From: Lachnospiraceae bacterium
GTDB lineage: Bacteria; Bacillota; Clostridia; Lachnospirales; Lachnospiraceae
NCBI GenBank assembly: GCA_028693165.1
Contig: JAQUVX010000007.1
Location: forward strand, 113,432-177,431
Direction of reading: 5' to 3'
DNA: 64,000 nucleotides
Under the pieces are notes generated by a model. That model did no database searches, had not been told where the DNA came from, and was given only the letters and a program-made list of their open reading frames with translations. Shown in pieces: positions 41,901 to 50,786 of this stretch. How positions within the stretch are numbered: the first letter of the stretch is position 1; each line of letters begins with the position of its first letter. The position numbers and the translations under genes were made by a program.

Positions 41901-43556
41901 CTCAAGCACATTTCCCTCCTCTCCCACATAGACGGTGGTGGAGGTCACGATCTCCTCACGGATGGAATCGATCGGCGGATTGGTTACCTGTGCAAACAGC
42001 TGCTTGAAATAATTAAACAGCGGCTGATGCTTCTTGGAAAGCACCGCCAGCGGACTGTCCGCACCCATGGCCGAAACCGTCTCCGTGCCATTTAACGCCA
42101 TCGGCAGGATCATGGTCTTGTACTGCTCATAGGTATAACCGTAGGTCTTTTGCAGGCGCGCGCGTTCCTCCTTCGTCATCTGCGCCGTTCCCTTGTTGGG
42201 AATCGGCAGATCCTTAAGCTCCACCAGATTGGAATCCAGCCACTCACCGTAAGGCTGGCGGGAAGCATAGCGCTGCTTTAACTCATCGTCTCCAATCAGC
42301 TCCCCCTTGACCGTATCGATCAGAAGCATCTTGCCCGGACGCAGACGTTCTTTTCTCACCACCTGAGACTGTTCAATATCGATCGCACCGACCTCGGACG
42401 CCAGAATCACCTGATCGTCATCGGTAATATAATAACGGGACGGGCGCAGGCCGTTGCGGTCAAGTACCGCTCCGATCACATCGCCATCGCTGAATACGAT
42501 GGAGGCAGGGCCATCCCACGGTTCCATCATCGTCGCGTAGTAGCGGTAGAAATCCTTGACCTCCTGCGGCATGGACTTGTCATGCTCCCAGGGAGCCGGA
42601 AGCGTGATCATGACCGCAAGCGGAAGCTCCATGCCGCTCATCATCATGAATTCCAGTGCATTGTCCAGCATAGCCGAATCGGAGCCTTCCTGATTGATGA
42701 TCGGAAGCACTTTATGGATGTCGGATTTGAAGAACCGGGATTCCATGGTCTCCTCACGGGCCAGCATCTTGTCCAGGTTGCCGCGGATCGTGTTGATCTC
42801 GCCGTTGTGCACGATGATCCGGTTCGGGTGTGCACGCATCCAGCTTGGGGTCGTGTTGGTGCTGAAACGGGAGTGGACGGTCGCGATCGCGGACTCATAA
42901 GCCGGGTCCTGCAAATCGTCAAAGAACTGGCGCAGCTCCTTGACCAGGAACATCCCCTTGTAGACGATGGTGCGGCTGCTCATGGAAACCACGTAGGTGT
43001 TGTCATTGCTCTGCTCAAACACACGGCGCGCCACGTAGAGGCGGCGGTCGAAATCCAGTCCCTTCGCAATCTCAGCCGGTTTGCCGATGAAGCCCTGCAC
43101 GATGTGAGGCATCTTCTCGACTGCCTTGTCGCCGATCTTCTCCGGGTGGGTCGGCAGATCTCGCCATCCGAGGAACTTCAGCCCTTCCTTCTTGACAATG
43201 ATCTCAAGCATCTTCTTGGCCTGGTTTCTTTCCAGCTCGTCCTGCGGGAAGAAAAACATACCGACGCCGTATTCCCGCTCGCCTCCCAGCTCGATCCCCA
43301 GGGGTTTGGTGACCTTCTTGAAGAATTTATGAGAAATCTGAAGCATGATGCCAACACCGTCTCCGGTCTTGCCTTCCGCGTCCTTGCCGGCGCGGTGTTC
43401 CAGATTCTCCACAATATGAAGTGCCTGTTCGACGGTCTTGTGGGTCTTAATCCCTCGGATATTCGCTACCGCACCGATACCACAGTTATCATGTTCAAAC
43501 CTCGGATCATACAGACCTGAAATTCGCTTCTCTCCTGTTCTCTGATCGCTATTCAT
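39000..43556 (-). CDS. gltB: Glutamate synthase large subunit
   Basis: The 1518-residue subunit combines three activities. The class II amidotransferase domain begins with a short propeptide, and the active Cys lies in [14 protein letters not shown] near residue 25. The central domain links to the FMN-binding synthase domain ([40 protein letters not shown]). The 3Fe-4S cysteines are in [19 protein letters not shown]. The C-terminal beta-helix domain has [19 protein letters not shown]. ATG at 43556 is preferred because AGGAAGG lies upstream at good distance. Ammonia made in the first domain tunnels to the synthase site. It is the first gene of gltBD. Confidence 0.96.
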   Translation of the reverse strand: [1518 protein letters not shown]

Positions 43557-43601
43557 AATCATTTCCTTCCTGTGCCAGTTCTTTTGCAGCAATTTTTAAT
43601 G

Positions 43602-43630
43602 ATAATACTACAGTTTTTTTCATTTGTAAA
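43602..43630 (-). promoter_or_regulatory. Promoter of gltBD
   Basis: On the minus strand TTTACA (43625-43630) and TATTAT (43602-43607) are separated by 17 bases, 46 bases before the gltB start codon. Confidence 0.68.
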
Positions 43631-43710
43631 TAACTTTTTTCTTTGAATTGTCAGATAATTAGATAATTAAATTGTTCCAAACACTATTGTCTCTCTATTC
43701 TTGTTTTCGC

Positions 43711-43741
43711 AAAAAAATGAGCAGACCATTTCGGCCTGCCC
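43711..43741 (-). terminator. Terminator of the small membrane protein gene
   Basis: On the minus strand GGGCAGGCC and GGTCTGCTC pair with two G-U wobbles and are followed by TTTTTTT, 20 bases past the stop codon. Confidence 0.75.
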
Positions 43742-43761
43742 ATCTCTTCCTCACTTCTCAT

Positions 43762-43992
43762 TTACAGCTCACAGTTGTTGCGTTTCACGACCATCGCCAG
43801 CTTCAAAATCAGAGGCACATAGGTCACAAAAAACAAGATCAGTGCCCCGGTAAAGACTACCTTCCGCTTCTCCTTCGGAATCTGTGTTCCGATCATGATC
43901 CCCATGGCGCAAAGACACATCTTTAACAGCGCGATCATTTTCCAGTCCGATTCCCGCACGTATTGATTGGCAATCCCGATCAGATGCTTCAT
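43762..43992 (-). CDS. Small membrane protein of unknown function
   Basis: The 76-residue protein has two hydrophobic segments (about residues 21-38, IALLKMCLCAMGIMIGTQI, and 46-67, VVFTGALILFFVTYVPLILK) joined by a short basic loop PKEKRK, and a soluble N-terminus with ESDWKMI. I do not recognise a family. It is preceded by GGAGGGA, has its own terminator, and lies between gltB and the HPr gene, both separated from it by terminators. Nothing in the context gives a role. The good ribosome site, terminator and hydrophobic pattern argue that it is real. Confidence 0.72.
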   Translation of the reverse strand: MKHLIGIANQYVRESDWKMIALLKMCLCAMGIMIGTQIPKEKRKVVFTGALILFFVTYVPLILKLAMVVKRNNCEL

Positions 43993-44051
43993 TCCCTCCC
44001 TCCTTCCCTTTTCCCTTCGTCACATACACTTTGCTGTTTTTATTATAACGC

Positions 44052-44084
44052 AAAAAGAGACCGCTTGCAAGCAAACAGTCTCTT
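44052..44084 (-). terminator. Terminator of the HPr gene
   Basis: On the minus strand AAGAGAC and GTCTCTT form a stem around a loop that can fold further (TTGCTTGCAAGC), followed by TTTTTGCG, about 30 bases past the HPr stop codon. Confidence 0.75.
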
Positions 44085-44114
44085 CGTGTTCCGCATTTCT
44101 GCCGGTTCTGGGGA

Positions 44115-44381
44115 TTACAGCTCGCCCAAACCGCTCTCGATCGCCTTGCTGATGGTGTCCATCGCTGCAGCCTCATCCTCGCCGTCACAGATCAGGGTGA
44201 TCTGGGTGCCGGACTTGATGCCTGCTGCCATTACGTTCAGTACGCTCTTTGCGATGATGCGCTTCTCGCCGCACTCGATGATAACGTCACATTTAAACTT
44301 CATTGCGGTCTGAGATAAAACTCCTGCTGGTCTTAAGTGTAATCCAGATGGATTTACAACGGTCAATGTCTTACTAAGCAT
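44115..44381 (-). CDS. ptsH: HPr-family phosphocarrier protein
   Basis: The 88-residue protein has the HPr fold: NPSGLHLRPAG contains the His phosphorylated by Enzyme I, and AKSVLNVMAAGI contains the Ser that HPr kinase modifies in Firmicutes. It transfers phosphate from Enzyme I to the EIIA domains of PTS transporters such as the sucrose one in this window. The active-site loop reads LHLRPAG rather than the commoner IHARPA, so it may be the main HPr or a paralogue. It is a single gene with its own terminator; Enzyme I is not adjacent. Confidence 0.9.
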   Translation of the reverse strand: MLSKTLTVVNPSGLHLRPAGVLSQTAMKFKCDVIIECGEKRIIAKSVLNVMAAGIKSGTQITLICDGEDEAAAMDTISKAIESGLGEL

Positions 44382-44486
44382 ATCACATTCTCCTTTTAAT
44401 CGTTCTTTATAACTGGCTCGGAGAGCAGATCACCCGAAGCAATTATAGTTCTCTCACTAGAAGTGTATTACAAATCCTGGTAAGTG

Positions 44487-45140
44487 TCAAGTCAAACTGC
44501 CCGCCTGACCGTCATTTTCTTCACATACTTTTTCGCGCTGCGAAAACACGCAGCCGCAGTAATTCTGCCGATACAGACCATGCTCTGCCGACAGCTCCAC
44601 CGAGCGCCGATAACCGTTTTTTTTCTTGAAATCCGAAGGAAGATGGGCCACCTGATAAATGCCGGAAAGCTCCTCTCCGATCTCGTTTAGCTTCGCCGCA
44701 TTCTTCATTGGGCTGATGGTCAGCGTGGTGGCAAAGTAGTCGTATCCGCCTTCCGCCGCCAGTCTGGCTGCTTCTGAAAGCCTCAGCCGGTAGCAGCGAA
44801 AGCAGCGCTCCCCACCCTCCGGTTCGTGCTCAAGCCCCCTGCTCTGTTCGTAGAACCGCTCCGGCTCATAAGGGCCTGCCCGAAAGGCAATCGGGTGAAG
44901 GGCCGGCAGCTCTCCGATCAGACGGCGCTGTTCCTCCACGCGCTTTTCATACTCCTCCTTCGGAGAAATATTGGGATTATAATAAAACACCGTAATGGAA
45001 AAATATTGTGACAGATACTCCAGCACATAGCTGCTGCATGGCGCACAGCAGCTATGCAGCAAGAGCCGGGGAACCCGGCTCTCGTTTGTATTCATCTCTA
45101 TGATCTTTTCCAGTTCTTTCTGATAATTCTTCTGATTCAT
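44487..45140 (-). CDS. queH: Epoxyqueuosine reductase QueH
   Basis: The 217-residue protein reduces epoxyqueuosine to queuosine in tRNA, the last step of the modification. All family cysteines are present: LLLHSCCAPCSSYVLEYL near residue 30, RCFRCYRLRL in the middle, and QNYCGCVFS near the end; these bind a 4Fe-4S cluster and an extra iron. ATTLTISPMKNAAKLNEIG is family-typical. It acts in the cytosol without cobalamin, unlike QueG. It lies 38 bases downstream of rpoD and is probably co-transcribed with it. Confidence 0.94.
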   Translation of the reverse strand: MNQKNYQKELEKIIEMNTNESRVPRLLLHSCCAPCSSYVLEYLSQYFSITVFYYNPNISPKEEYEKRVEEQRRLIGELPALHPIAFRAGPYEPERFYEQSRGLEHEPEGGERCFRCYRLRLSEAARLAAEGGYDYFATTLTISPMKNAAKLNEIGEELSGIYQVAHLPSDFKKKNGYRRSVELSAEHGLYRQNYCGCVFSQREKVCEENDGQAGSLT

Positions 45141-45178
45141 AGTCGGACCCTGTCTGTTTCTGAAATAATGGCTGCTTC

Positions 45179-46312
45179 TTACAGGAAATCGCGAATCCGC
45201 TTGCTGCGAACCGGATTCCGAAGCTTGCGGAGTGCTTTCGCCTCAATCTGACGGATGCGCTCTCTGGTGACATTAAACTCCTTGCCAACCTCTTCCAATG
45301 TACGCGGATGACCATCCTCCAGGCCAAAACGCAGGACGATTACCTGGCGCTCACGCTCCTTTAGATCTCCCAGTAGTGCATCGATATGCTCGCGGAGCAT
45401 AACGGATTCCACGTTGCCCTCCGGCGTCAGAACATTGCTGTCCGCCACAAAATCGCCCAGGTTGGAATCGTCTTCCTCACCGATCGGGGTCTCTAACGAA
45501 GCTGGCTCTCTGGCGATCTGCATGATCTCCATCACCTTGTCCTCCGTCATCTCAAGCGCATCCGCAAGCTCGCTCACGGACGGCTCATAGCCAAGCTCCA
45601 GAGTCAGCTTTCGCTGCATCTTGGACATCTTATTGATGGTCTCAACCATATGCACCGGTACACGGATGGTACGTGCCTGGTCTGCAAGTGCCCGGGTCAC
45701 GGACTGTCTGATCCACCAAGTAGCATATGTACTCAGTTTATATCCTTTTGTATAATCAAACTTCTCAACGCCCTTGATCAGTCCAAGATTTCCCTCCTGA
45801 ACCAGATCCAAAAAGCTCATGCCGCGTCCGGTATAGCGTTTTGCAATGCTTACCACCAGTCGCAGGTTCGCTTCAATCAGGCGCTCTTTCGCCAGCTCAT
45901 CTCCCTCAGCCTTACGTTTCGCCAGAGCAAGTTCTTCATCCGCACTGAGAAGCGGCACGGTACCGATCTCCTTCAAATACATACGAACCGGATCTTCGGT
46001 GCCAATCCCGTCCAACAGATCAATCGCATCCAGCTCAACATCGTCTGCTTCCTTCATGAACTCATCATCTGTCTCCAGATCATCATCGTCCGCCAGCAGC
46101 AGCGTATCATCAGCCAGAATCGCTTCATCTATCACGGGAATCACATCAATGTGCTTTTCTTCCAGATAATTATAAATCTGCTCCATCTGCTCCGGAGGCA
46201 GGTTATCGCCAATGAAAAAATCATTGATCTCTGCTACATCCAGCGCATTATGCTTTGTTTTGGCAACTTCTACCAGCTTTTTCAGCTTTTCCACAAAATT
46301 GTCTTTTTCCAC
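45179..46312 (-). CDS. rpoD: Housekeeping RNA polymerase sigma factor (SigA)
   Basis: The 377-residue protein has region 1.1 ([20 protein letters not shown]), an acidic linker, region 1.2 ([20 protein letters not shown]), region 2 with the -10 recognition helix ([40 protein letters not shown]), region 3 and region 4 (EERDRQ-type [20 protein letters not shown] and [20 protein letters not shown]). The start is GTG at 46312 with AAAGGA eight bases upstream. It directs transcription from the TTGACA/TATAAT promoters described here. Confidence 0.97.
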   Translation of the reverse strand: MEKDNFVEKLKKLVEVAKTKHNALDVAEINDFFIGDNLPPEQMEQIYNYLEEKHIDVIPVIDEAILADDTLLLADDDDLETDDEFMKEADDVELDAIDLLDGIGTEDPVRMYLKEIGTVPLLSADEELALAKRKAEGDELAKERLIEANLRLVVSIAKRYTGRGMSFLDLVQEGNLGLIKGVEKFDYTKGYKLSTYATWWIRQSVTRALADQARTIRVPVHMVETINKMSKMQRKLTLELGYEPSVSELADALEMTEDKVMEIMQIAREPASLETPIGEEDDSNLGDFVADSNVLTPEGNVESVMLREHIDALLGDLKERERQVIVLRFGLEDGHPRTLEEVGKEFNVTRERIRQIEAKALRKLRNPVRSKRIRDFL

Positions 46313-46416
46313 AAGTAACGTCCTTTCGCTTAAGGGTCTAATAAATTGCTACACAACTAATCATTATATAACATCAAATATCAGATTTCAACATTTTTCT
46401 TTTTTATTTACGGATT

Positions 46417-47319
46417 TTACGAATTTCTCCGGATTTCCAGGGTCTGACACAGGTTTTCGATCTCTACTCCGGTCCGGCTTCCGCCAAACTCCCCATCCAG
46501 TACCCAGTCCACAGGCTCCTGCGACTGAATCTGCAGGCTGCTTGTCTTGAACCGGTAAACCAGATCATTGGCCTGCTCCTCTTTCAAAAACAGGCTGGTC
46601 ACAATACTGCTGAATTCCACCGGAGTTTTCGGCGTGCGGATCAAAAGCACCTCGAACAGGCCGTCATTTAACGCGGCATTCTGATCGACCAGCCCCTTGA
46701 AGCCGCCAACGCTGATCGTGTTGGTGATCATGCCGAAGATGAATTCTCCCTCCAGCACCTGATCCTCCCAGGAGATCTGCATAGAGTAGGATTTGATGGA
46801 AGCCAAGCTTCTGACACTCTCCAGCATATAAGCCTGATGTCCCAGCACATTTTTCTTGTCCTGGGGCGTGAGATAGGATACCTCCGTAAACGCACCAAAG
46901 CCCGCCACGTACACAAAATAACGATCCCCGCAGAACCTGCCGATATCGATCGGATAGCCGCTGCCGGACACCACCGCACGGGCCGCCGTGAGCATCTGCT
47001 TCGGTATCTTTAAGCTGGAAGCGAAATCATTGGTCGAACCGGCCGGGATGTAACCAAGCTGCGGCGGATTCTTGAGCTGCATCATGCCGGAAATGGTCTC
47101 ATTCAGTGTTCCGTCGCCTCCGCTGCACACAATGAGATCCTTTCGTGCGCCTTCCCTGACAACGGTCTCTCTTGCATCCAGGGCCTTCTGCGTGATATGC
47201 ACCTGCACCTGATAGCCCGCCGCTCCAAACAGATCCAGGATGTCCAACAGCTTCGTACGGATCTGTGCCTTACCTGATTTTGGATTGACAATCAGAAGCA
47301 TCTGTTTCTTTCTGTTCAT
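46417..47319 (-). CDS. YegS/BmrU-type lipid (diacylglycerol) kinase
   Basis: The 300-residue protein belongs to the DAG kinase catalytic family. LLIVNPKSGKAQIRTKLLDI is the N-terminal motif, VCSGGDGTLNETISGMMQLK the nucleotide loop, and LGYIPAGSTNDFASSLKIPK the substrate motif. Such enzymes phosphorylate diacylglycerol or related lipids at the membrane with ATP, recycling lipid released during teichoic acid synthesis. It has no adjacent functional partner and lies 104 bases upstream of rpoD. Sphingosine-type substrates are an alternative. Confidence 0.9.
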   Translation of the reverse strand: MNRKKQMLLIVNPKSGKAQIRTKLLDILDLFGAAGYQVQVHITQKALDARETVVREGARKDLIVCSGGDGTLNETISGMMQLKNPPQLGYIPAGSTNDFASSLKIPKQMLTAARAVVSGSGYPIDIGRFCGDRYFVYVAGFGAFTEVSYLTPQDKKNVLGHQAYMLESVRSLASIKSYSMQISWEDQVLEGEFIFGMITNTISVGGFKGLVDQNAALNDGLFEVLLIRTPKTPVEFSSIVTSLFLKEEQANDLVYRFKTSSLQIQSQEPVDWVLDGEFGGSRTGVEIENLCQTLEIRRNS

Positions 47320-47349
47320 GCCTTAACACCTGCCTTCTTCTCATTATCC

Positions 47350-48465
47350 TCACTTTATCAGCTTTGTATACCTGCCGAACGCATTCGGCAGCGGATAAAT
47401 TCGTTTCAGCTCGTCCTTTTGGGCCGCAATATAGTCATCCGGGATCAGGCTGTCGATCCGCACACGATAACCGATCATGTGCCATTCCACATGGGAAAAA
47501 ATATGCTTTGCCGACGGAAGCGGCTCAATCTCCACGATGGTGCCGTCCTCCAGCCCGAAGGCTGTCCCGACCTCCTCCGGCTTTAAATACCCCTCCCGGT
47601 TTGGCAGTTCATAGAGCGAGGCCAGAAGTCCGCTGTCCTCCCGCTTGCGGATGGCAACCTGACTTCCATGCTCCAGAATACACACGGTGCGCTCCTCCAC
47701 CCTCCGCTTCTTCGGCGGAGTCTTGACCGGAAGCTCTCCAATCAGATTCTGCCTGTGCGCCAGACAAATCGACTCCAGCGGGCATTCCCCGCAGTGAGGC
47801 GCACCGTTCGGCACGCAGACGATCGCTCCGATCTCAATCAGACCCTGATTAAAATGGCTGGCCCGGTCTCCCGGCATCGTGGCCCGCAGCTGCTCCTCCA
47901 TCCACTTCTTCGTGGATGCCTTCAAAATATCTTCATAGCTTGCCGTAACGCGGGAAATAACACGCAGCACATTGCCGTCCACCGCCGGAACCGGTTTCCC
48001 GAATGCGATGGAAGAAATTGCGCCCGCCGTGTAGCTCCCGATCCCCGGAAGCGATAAAAGTGCATCATAGTCCGACGGAACCTCGCCGCCGTATTCCTCC
48101 ATGATCTTCTGTGCCGCCTTTTGCAGGTTTCGCGCGCGGTTGTAATACCCCAGCCCTTCCCAGAGCTTTAACAACCGGTCTTCCTCCACAGACGCCAGCG
48201 CCTTCACATCTGGAAGTGCTTCCATAAACCGCTCAAAATAAGGCTTTACCGCCTCCACGCGGGTCTGCTGTAACATGATCTCCGAGATCCACACCCGATA
48301 GGGCTGCGGGTCCTCCCGCCAGGGCAGAATCCGGGCGCGTTCCTCATACCAGGCCAAAAGCGGACGGTTCATCGCCCGAAGCCGCTCCTCCAGCGCAAGG
48401 GGATGCTCCTGTGCCTCTGCCACCTGCAGGCGGTCATATTGCTGTCTGATCTCATACATAGCCAT
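47350..48465 (-). CDS. mutY: A/G-specific adenine DNA glycosylase
   Basis: The 371-residue enzyme removes adenine mispaired with 8-oxoguanine. Motifs: RILPWREDPQPYRVWISEIM, LLSLPGIGSYTAGAISSIAF (helix-hairpin-helix with catalytic Asp at VDGNVLR), and the 4Fe-4S cysteines in CVPNGAPHCGECPLESIC. A NUDIX-type MutT-like C-terminal domain recognising 8-oxoguanine occupies residues about 245-371. It overlaps birA by 14 bases at its start. About 35 residues precede the conserved core, so an internal start (MNRPLLAWYEERARI) is possible. Confidence 0.95.
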   Translation of the reverse strand: MAMYEIRQQYDRLQVAEAQEHPLALEERLRAMNRPLLAWYEERARILPWREDPQPYRVWISEIMLQQTRVEAVKPYFERFMEALPDVKALASVEEDRLLKLWEGLGYYNRARNLQKAAQKIMEEYGGEVPSDYDALLSLPGIGSYTAGAISSIAFGKPVPAVDGNVLRVISRVTASYEDILKASTKKWMEEQLRATMPGDRASHFNQGLIEIGAIVCVPNGAPHCGECPLESICLAHRQNLIGELPVKTPPKKRRVEERTVCILEHGSQVAIRKREDSGLLASLYELPNREGYLKPEEVGTAFGLEDGTIVEIEPLPSAKHIFSHVEWHMIGYRVRIDSLIPDDYIAAQKDELKRIYPLPNAFGRYTKLIK

Positions 48466-49432
48466 ATATTCCTCTTACCGAAACCTCTCCTGACATCACC
48501 TCGCGAAGCTCCCCGTCCGGCATCTCCACCAGCAGTTCCCCTCCGTCATTGATTCCCTGTGACACTCCGGTGTAATCACCCTTCGGGGAAAGCACCTTCA
48601 CTTCCTGCCCGCGGCTTGCCAGGCTGCGGTTGTACTCCTCTTTCAAAAGGCTCATATCCAGCGTACTCTGATACGTTTCATAATACGTTTCCCAGGAACG
48701 CAAAACCGCCTCCACAAGCGGAGCACGCAAAAACCTCTGTTCAGCCTCCAAAAGCAGGGAGGTGGCCTTCGGGCGAAGCTCCTCTGGGAAGGACTCGATA
48801 TTTACATTAATTCCAATTCCAATGACCACGTGGCGAATAGAATCCTCCTCCGTACTCATCTCGGTCAGAATGCCGCAGATCTTCTTTCCGTTCAGCACAA
48901 TATCATTGGGCCATTTGATCTGACAGTCTAAGCCCGTAATCTCTGCGATGCCCTGCTTCACCGCCATCGCTGCCACCAGCGTAAGCATCGACGCATGTGC
49001 CGGGGCAAACTCCGGCCGCAAAAGCAGGCTCATCCAGATTCCGGTTCCGCTCGGCGATGTCCAGTTTCTGCCGCGCCGCCCCTTGCCTGCTGTCTGCTGC
49101 TCCGCCAGAACCAGGGTTCCGTCTGCGGCCCCCTGATCTGCCAGCTTTCTCGCATAATTATTCGTAGAATCCGTTTCTTTCAGGATCACCAGAGTTTGTC
49201 CTGCGCGGGCCGTATGAAGCAGGCTCTTAAGCTCCGCCTCGGTGAGCACGTCGCCGCTTGTCGTCAGGCGATACCCGCGGTTGCGCACCGCCTCAATCTG
49301 ATACCCCTCCTCCTGAAGCTGCCGGATCACCTTCCACACGGCAGTCCGGGAGACGCCCAGACGCTCACACAGCTCCTGCCCGGACAGATATTCTTTTGTC
49401 TCTTTTAAGTATTTTAAAATTTCTGTTTTCAA
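48452..49432 (-). CDS. birA: Bifunctional biotin ligase / biotin operon repressor
   Basis: The 326-residue protein has an N-terminal winged helix (SGQELCERLGVSRTAVWKVI, residues 15-60) and a biotin protein ligase domain with GKGRRGRNWTSPSGTGIWMS (biotin and AMP loop) and CQIKWPNDIVLNGKKICGIL (catalytic Lys), then a C-terminal SH3-like domain. It attaches biotin to carboxylase carriers and represses biotin genes when biotinyl-AMP is plentiful. It overlaps mutY and lies three bases from the next small membrane protein gene, so it is part of a run of closely packed genes. Confidence 0.95.
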   Translation of the reverse strand: MKTEILKYLKETKEYLSGQELCERLGVSRTAVWKVIRQLQEEGYQIEAVRNRGYRLTTSGDVLTEAELKSLLHTARAGQTLVILKETDSTNNYARKLADQGAADGTLVLAEQQTAGKGRRGRNWTSPSGTGIWMSLLLRPEFAPAHASMLTLVAAMAVKQGIAEITGLDCQIKWPNDIVLNGKKICGILTEMSTEEDSIRHVVIGIGINVNIESFPEELRPKATSLLLEAEQRFLRAPLVEAVLRSWETYYETYQSTLDMSLLKEEYNRSLASRGQEVKVLSPKGDYTGVSQGINDGGELLVEMPDGELREVMSGEVSVRGIYGYV

Positions 49433-49435
49433 CGA

Positions 49436-49741
49436 TTACCTCCAGATGCTGACTGCGCTCATCACACCGATCAGGAACAGGACTGCCGCCAGCACACACT
49501 GCACGATGCCGGAAAATTTCTTTTTCTTATCCCGGCCACCGGCCTGAAGTGTCGTCCAGCCGTTGACCCCGTTCAAAAGTCCTGCCAGCCAGAAAATAAC
49601 CGGAAACAGGATTCGGTACGTGTCCGGATACAAAAATGCCAGCACCGCGCAGATTACCACCAAAATCCCCACCGCAATATGCAGCAGATCCAAAAACATC
49701 GCCGTGTTGCGCGGACTTTTTTTCTTTTCCTGATTCAACAT
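49436..49741 (-). CDS. Small three-helix membrane protein
   Basis: The 101-residue protein has three hydrophobic helices (LLHIAVGILVVICAVLAFLY, ILFPVIFWLAGLLNGVNGW, VQCVLAAVLFLIGVMSAVSI) and basic ends including GGRDKKKKFSG. It resembles uncharacterised clostridial membrane proteins near argF, but I cannot name a function. It lies three bases downstream of argF and four bases upstream of birA, so co-transcription is likely. Length and clean hydrophobic pattern support it as a gene. Confidence 0.78.
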   Translation of the reverse strand: MLNQEKKKSPRNTAMFLDLLHIAVGILVVICAVLAFLYPDTYRILFPVIFWLAGLLNGVNGWTTLQAGGRDKKKKFSGIVQCVLAAVLFLIGVMSAVSIWR

Positions 49742-49744
49742 AAA

Positions 49745-50734
49745 TTATTCTCCCAGGGTTGCCACCATAACAGCCTTGATGGTATGCATACGATTCTCCG
49801 CCTCATCAAATACGCGGGACTGTGCAGACTCAAACACCTCATCCGTCACTTCCATGTCGGTGATGCCAAAACGCTCTGCCATCTCTTTGCCGATCTTGGT
49901 CTTTAAGTCATGGAACGCAGGCAGACAGTGCAGGAATATGGACTTCTCACCCGCATTTCTCATCACATCCATCGTAACCTTATAAGGAGACAGCTCGCGA
50001 ATACGCTCCTCCCAGACTGCATCCGGCTCACCCATGGATACCCATACATCTGTGTAGATGACATCCGCTCCTCTGGTTCCCTCTGCGACATCCTCGGTCA
50101 GGGTCACGCTGCCACCGGAAGCCTTCGCATATGCCTCACACTGAGCCACAAGCTCTGCATTCGGGAAATACTTCTTCGGCGCACAGGCCACAAAATGCAG
50201 ACCCAGCTTCGCGCAGACGATCATCAGAGAATTGCCCATGTTGTAGCGGGCATCGCCCATATAAACCAGCTTCACACCCTTTAAGCGTCCAAGCTGCTCT
50301 CTCACGGTCAGCATGTCCGCAAGCATCTGGGTCGGATGATACTCATTCGTCAGACCGTTCCACACCGGAACGCCGGCATACTTTGCCAGCTCCTCCACGA
50401 TCTCCTGACCATAGCCGCGGTACTCGATGCCGTCATAAATACGTCCCAGCACACGCGCCGTGTCCGCGATGCTCTCCTTCTTTCCGATCTGGGAACCGGA
50501 CGGATCCAGATAGGTCGTCCCCATGCCCATGTCATGCGCCGCCACCTCAAAGGAGCAGCGGGTACGGGTACTGGTTTTCTCAAAAATCAGCGCCACATTC
50601 TTACCTCGGTAGCTGTCAACCGGAGTTCCTTCCTTCTTTTTCTTCTTCAATTCCGCCGCCAGATCCAGCAGATACAAAATCTCCTCCGGAGTGTAATCCT
50701 TCAGCGTCAGAAAATGTCTTCCCTTTAAATTCAT
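49745..50734 (-). CDS. argF: Ornithine carbamoyltransferase
   Basis: The 329-residue enzyme joins carbamoyl phosphate and ornithine to make citrulline. [18 protein letters not shown] is the carbamoyl phosphate motif, [18 protein letters not shown] and [10 protein letters not shown] (catalytic Cys) are the ornithine-side motifs, and [14 protein letters not shown] is the SMG loop. ATG at 50734 has GAGGAGG upstream at usual distance and starts [20 protein letters not shown]. It may act in arginine synthesis or in the deiminase route; no arcA/arcC neighbour supports the latter. No ARG box was recognised. Confidence 0.95.
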   Translation of the reverse strand: MNLKGRHFLTLKDYTPEEILYLLDLAAELKKKKKEGTPVDSYRGKNVALIFEKTSTRTRCSFEVAAHDMGMGTTYLDPSGSQIGKKESIADTARVLGRIYDGIEYRGYGQEIVEELAKYAGVPVWNGLTNEYHPTQMLADMLTVREQLGRLKGVKLVYMGDARYNMGNSLMIVCAKLGLHFVACAPKKYFPNAELVAQCEAYAKASGGSVTLTEDVAEGTRGADVIYTDVWVSMGEPDAVWEERIRELSPYKVTMDVMRNAGEKSIFLHCLPAFHDLKTKIGKEMAERFGITDMEVTDEVFESAQSRVFDEAENRMHTIKAVMVATLGE

Positions 50735-50786
50735 AATTGGTTTCCTCCTCATTCCTTTGTGTTCAAAAAATGTTATCTATACGTTA

